NCBI GenBank assembly: GCA_963920665.1
Contig: OY987266.1
Span: 12,529,001-12,593,000 of the forward strand
Length of the DNA: 64,000 nucleotides
Direction of reading: 5' to 3'
DNA from: Straminergon stramineum
Lineage: Eukaryota; Streptophyta; Bryopsida; Hypnales; Calliergonaceae
The notes under the pieces are model-generated. The model was not told the DNA's origin. It did not search any database and saw nothing but the letters and a program-made list of their open reading frames with translations. The position numbers were made by a program, and so were the translations under genes. Below, piece by piece: positions 60,880-64,000 of this stretch (positions are counted from its first letter, which is position 1; each line of letters opens with the position of its first letter).

Positions 60880-61690
60880 GGGTTAAGGAAATTGAACGGA
60901 ATGCCCAATTATTATTATTATTTTTTTTTTTTAAATTTATTTTATTATTATTATTATTTTTACCGAATTAATTGAGATGACTAAACTTTAGGCAACAACT
61001 GAACCAAATGACCACGGAAAACCACTGAATAACTTATTATTATCATGAGAAATGAACGGCCAAAACTGAGCTGAGTCACCCCATAACCCAAAAACTTCAG
61101 TTAACTTAACCTCCTCGTTCACTGGTTGCATTCAGTTCACTTGTTGCAACTTGCAACTTGCAACTTGCAGTGCCCAAGTTGACTGGGCGGTAAGTTATCG
61201 TAACTTACCAGGTGATTTCCCTGGCCAGTTACTCACCGTAGTACACTTGTTTTTGATTTGTGCAAATTGTTAAAAAAATTTTCTTTTTAAGAAAGTGTTA
61301 AGAAAAATGTTAAAAAGAAACTGTTATTATTTTTGTTCATATTATAGAAAATGTTTTAAGAAAAAGTGTTTAATGTTAAGAAAAATTGAAGAGCACCTAA
61401 GTTAATAACCCGACTGCCCCGAGCCCCCGACTGCCTGCCCGGGCCGACTCAGCAGTCAGTCAGCAGCAGCGTCGTCGTCTGCCCAGTGCCCACCTACCCT
61501 TCCCTTCCCACCCACCCCGCCCCCCGTACTTGCGTGAGTCAGCAAGTGTACCTTGCTGCCCCTCAACGGTCATGGCGAGCGGAGGGTCCATTGCCACGTG
61601 CCATGGACCCCAATACCGACTAGTCGACTACAGGACAGGAAGGAGGAACTGAACTTAATTAAGAAGACTGAACCCCCCCCCCCTCATTCA
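60880..61690. other. Spacer with an isolated GC-rich island
   Basis: 60915-60960 is T/ATT simple sequence. 61143-61170 has tandem CTTGCAA words. 61420-61640 is a GC-rich island in AT-rich surroundings with no coding frame; it could be the promoter of a gene beyond the window or an unknown transcript. Confidence 0.4.
61584..61610. promoter_or_regulatory. Palindrome centred on a G-box
   Basis: GGGTCCAT and ATGGACCC (8 bp each) flank an 11-bp centre containing CACGTG. A G-box is a plant bZIP/bHLH binding site; the flanking symmetry is unusual. Confidence 0.45.
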
Positions 61691-61960
61691 GTTCAATGGG
61701 CCGGGGTGGATTGACCCCCTCGCTCGTCCCCAAGGGAAAACCCTGAAATTTTTAATTTGCCACACAAGATAAAATTTGCAAATTTTGAATTCATATTTGC
61801 AATCAGAGGCCCCAAATTATGTAGGTGGCATGTACCAAGTAAATTCTTGAAGCACAAAATAAGGGGTCTTTTTATTTACATGCACCCTTGGATTAATTGG
61901 GGGGGAGGGGGGGGGGGGGGGACGAGCAAGGGGGTCAATCCACCTTGGCTGTTCAATGTA
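61691..61960. repeat. Family C repeat piece with poly-G spacer
   Basis: Carries TTTGCAAATTTTGAATTCAT, AGGCCCCAAATTA, a G run near 61901-61920 and GGGGGTCAATCCACC, matching the arms at 48047-48235. Confidence 0.65.
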
Positions 61961-62019
61961 GTATTAGTTCCCCGAATTGAGGGACCCACCCATCGAAAAC
62001 TTACTATTGTGCACTAAAC

Positions 62020-62343
62020 AGTGAAATTAGGTTGCCATAACAATTAGGGTAGGCTTCCACGTGGAGTCGGGGCCAATGAAGTCCATTGATCAATGGTGGA
62101 ATGGGAGTCTCATTTTTCTAGAACTCCCTGTCCACCGGTGATTGGTGAACTTCACCGGCCCCGACTCCACATGGAAGCTTGCCCTTAGGTTGCCTTATTC
62201 TAAGAAAGTTACTTTCCAAGCCATCAAAGTCAACAAAAACTTCTTTATAGATTTATGTTTGTATGCATGAAGATTCATGAGTCCCAATTACAACAATATC
62301 TTATTCAAAAGTAGTCCATTCTTGTCGAATAATAGTAAATATT
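62020..62343. repeat. Duplicated segment, copy 1 (carries the Tourist-like MITE)
   Basis: AGTGAAATTAGGTTGCC, AAGAAAGTTACTTTCCA, GAGTCCCAATTACAA and TTCAAAAGTAGT recur in order at 63405-64000. After removing the MITE the two copies align across their length. Confidence 0.75.
62047..62184. mobile_element. Tourist-like (PIF/Harbinger) MITE
   Basis: 138 bp, ends GGGTAGGCTTCCACGTGGAG and its partner (reverse complement GGGCAAGCTTCCATGTGGAG), followed by GTCGGGGCC in both arms; arms of about 55 bp. Flanked by TTA (62044-62046 and 62185-62187), the usual target duplication. A duplicated copy of the flanks near 63430-63470 lacks the insertion and has a single TTA. Confidence 0.9.
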
Positions 62344-62394
62344 TGTATCTTGTAGGAAGTTTAATGTTACCACCCCACTTGACCCAGGCCCAGC

Positions 62395-62640
62395 CACTCA
62401 GGGAGGATTCACCCCCCTTAAGTTACTGATTGCCTTGTGTTTGACCCCTGGTGAAAACATTTGAATTTTTTTTAATTTTATTTTCCACCCATGATAAAAT
62501 TTGCAAATTCCTAACTTAGTTGATCTTTGCAATCAAACGGTGGAAGGCCCCAAATTTGTTAGAGGAGGTGAAGAAATACAAAATTGAGCAAACACAAAAT
62601 AGTGCGTAGGGGTGGGGGTAGGGGGGAGGAGGGGGCAATG
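62395..62640. repeat. Family C repeat piece
   Basis: Contains CATGATAAAATTTGCAAATT, GGCCCCAAATTTG, CACAAAATAGTGCG and a G-rich stretch, in the order seen in the other family C arms. Confidence 0.5.
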
Positions 62641-62660
62641 CTTACACCTCTCCTTTCCCC

Positions 62661-62896
62661 TTTCCCCTTAAAACATTGACATGGACGTTTTGTGTCCAAT
62701 GGATGACAAAGAATCTCTCTATGTAGGATAGAACTGCAACTATTCATCCTCAAAAATTTTGTGAGGAAAGGAACGGTAGGTCTTCTTGAGTAGTATGACT
62801 TCCAATGAATATTTTTGGATTTTACGAAGTAGATGCAGTCACATGGTTTCAAAAGGGAGGATTTCCACGGTCACCAGTCCGTCCTTTAAGGGTTAA
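62661..62896. repeat. MITE-like element, family B
   Basis: Starts CCCCTTAAAACATTGACATG and ends TTTAAGGGTTAA, with GGATGACAAAGAATCTCTC and GGATTTCCACGGTCACCAG inside. Confidence 0.65.
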
Positions 62897-63404
62897 AGGC
62901 TCCCTGTCGCAATAAAAAGGGGGTCAATCCTCCCTGGTCAGTCCGGTCCTTGGTAGGGGCACAGAAGTCCGCCCGCCTCGTAAATGTGCCTTTCTCCACA
63001 AGTCCACAGGAAGCTTAAGCTTACGTTACATCAACGATTGAATTGAAGGAAACACTTCTCTTTTTCATTTCTCATTTCATTTTTGTTTGAAAATTTTCAA
63101 AGGACTGAAAGGGCTGTCAAGTTCACTTGAGTTCGGTGGGCTGCTCAATCAATCCGTAAGGTAACTTTTTATTTTATTTCCCTCCCATAGCCAGGAATCA
63201 AAATTTTCCCCAACACAGTGTGTTTCCTGAACACGCTTGTTTCAAAAATAAATTAAAATTAAAATTTCCCCAATTAAGCTTAACATAATACCAAACTGAC
63301 AAAAAGATGGAATTGAATATTTGAACTAAAAGGGATCAGTCCATGGTTTCTCTTTTCGGTCCAAAACAATGGACTGAGGTTTTACTGATAAAACTAAGCT
63401 TAGT

Positions 63405-64000
63405 ACACAAAATAGTGAAATTGGATTGCCTTAACCATTAGGTTACTTTACCCCAAGAAAGTTACTTTCCATCCATGAAAGTCATCAAATAATCCTAAAA
63501 GAAAATTTCCATTTGTACATGTGGAGATTCGTGAGTCCCAATTACAAGAAGACCTAAGGGAGTCGACCCATTACTAATCTTTGACCCAGTCTGGCTACAT
63601 AGGATGGAGTAATTTCAATTAGGAGGTGATTAGCAACCATTAATGTTGGCACAATTCCCGGGCAATTGTGGTGCATTATGATTGGCTACAAGACTCTCAA
63701 AATTGAAAACAGATCTTGTTGGATTTTGTAACCAATCCTTGGTCGAAAATAAGAAGGTCTGTATGACCAATATGGATAGAACAAAATCTTCAACTTATAA
63801 ATTCTTAGTAATTATTTTTTGAGATAAAAAAATCTGAAAAATTATGAAAACCTTGTGAACTCTATTTCTACACATGGGAAATTTCCCCCACCGTTGAAAC
63901 CTCCCTTGCAGTATGTGTATTTGCTTAAGTGGTCAAGAATGGGTTAGCTCCCTTAAGTTAATTCAAAAGTAGTGCATTCTTGTACAATAACTGAAAGTAT
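63405..64000. repeat. Duplicated segment, copy 2 (carries a different insertion)
   Basis: Matches 62020-62343 but lacks the Tourist-like MITE and is interrupted by 63553-63957. Continues to the window edge. Confidence 0.75.
63553..63957. mobile_element. Inserted TIR element of about 405 bp
   Basis: Ends CCTAAGGGAGTCGACCCATT and AATGGGTTAGCTCCCTTAAG pair at 16 of 20 positions. The other copy of the flanking duplicate (about 62293-62306) has no such insertion. The target duplication is not clear; no ORF. Confidence 0.65.

Overview
The window is eukaryotic nuclear DNA from a green plant of the streptophyte line. Evidence: a plant-type BASIC PENTACYSTEINE (BBR/BPC) transcription factor, two plant-type STE20/BLUS1-related kinase genes, mitochondrial 3-methylcrotonyl-CoA carboxylase beta, GT-AG introns of about 80-650 bp, a plant-style C/D snoRNA-like cluster, and CACTA, Tourist-like and Stowaway-like elements. 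I cannot name the species. An intronless exostosin that looks closer to animal EXT1 than to the usual angiosperm GT47 proteins, together with the long AT-rich gene deserts, fits an early-diverging plant (bryophyte, lycophyte or streptophyte alga); this is only a guess.

Layout. 1-4845 (+): the C-terminal, post-catalytic half of a STE20-like kinase in 14 phase-consistent exons; its kinase domain lies left of the window. 7937-12837 (-): a second STE20-like kinase domain in nine exons (9518-12837), followed on the same strand by a BPC transcription factor (7937-8953). The last kinase exon ends in phase 0 and the BPC exon begins in phase 0, so one splice would fuse them. The kinase domain lacks a recognisable helix-C Glu and has HQD for HRD and Ser for the catalytic-loop Asn. 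15738-18301 (-): MCC beta subunit, six exons, with its C-terminal third missing beside a 200-N assembly gap. 19650-28100: gene desert of repeats, including a complete non-autonomous CACTA element, a Stowaway-like element, tandem duplications, a minisatellite and a TIR element. 28724-29331: five tandem C/D-box snoRNA-like units with compensating terminal stems. 34087-36587 (-): an unrecognised protein in three phase-consistent exons, plus further open segments. 41690-43079: GC-rich leader. 43080-44402 (+): intronless exostosin-family glycosyltransferase. 44403-64000: no recognised gene, many foldback and TIR repeats, and near the right end a duplicated segment in which each copy carries an insertion the other lacks.

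The genes show no operon-like relation. Functionally there are stress/stomatal-type kinase relatives, a GAGA-motif-binding regulator, leucine catabolism in mitochondria and Golgi glycan synthesis. Best candidates for something undescribed are the possible pseudokinase-BPC fusion, the snoRNA-like array and the unidentified minus-strand protein. All coordinates and alignments come from reading by eye; splice sites and repeat ends may be off by a few bases, and family assignments rest on remembered motifs, not database searches.
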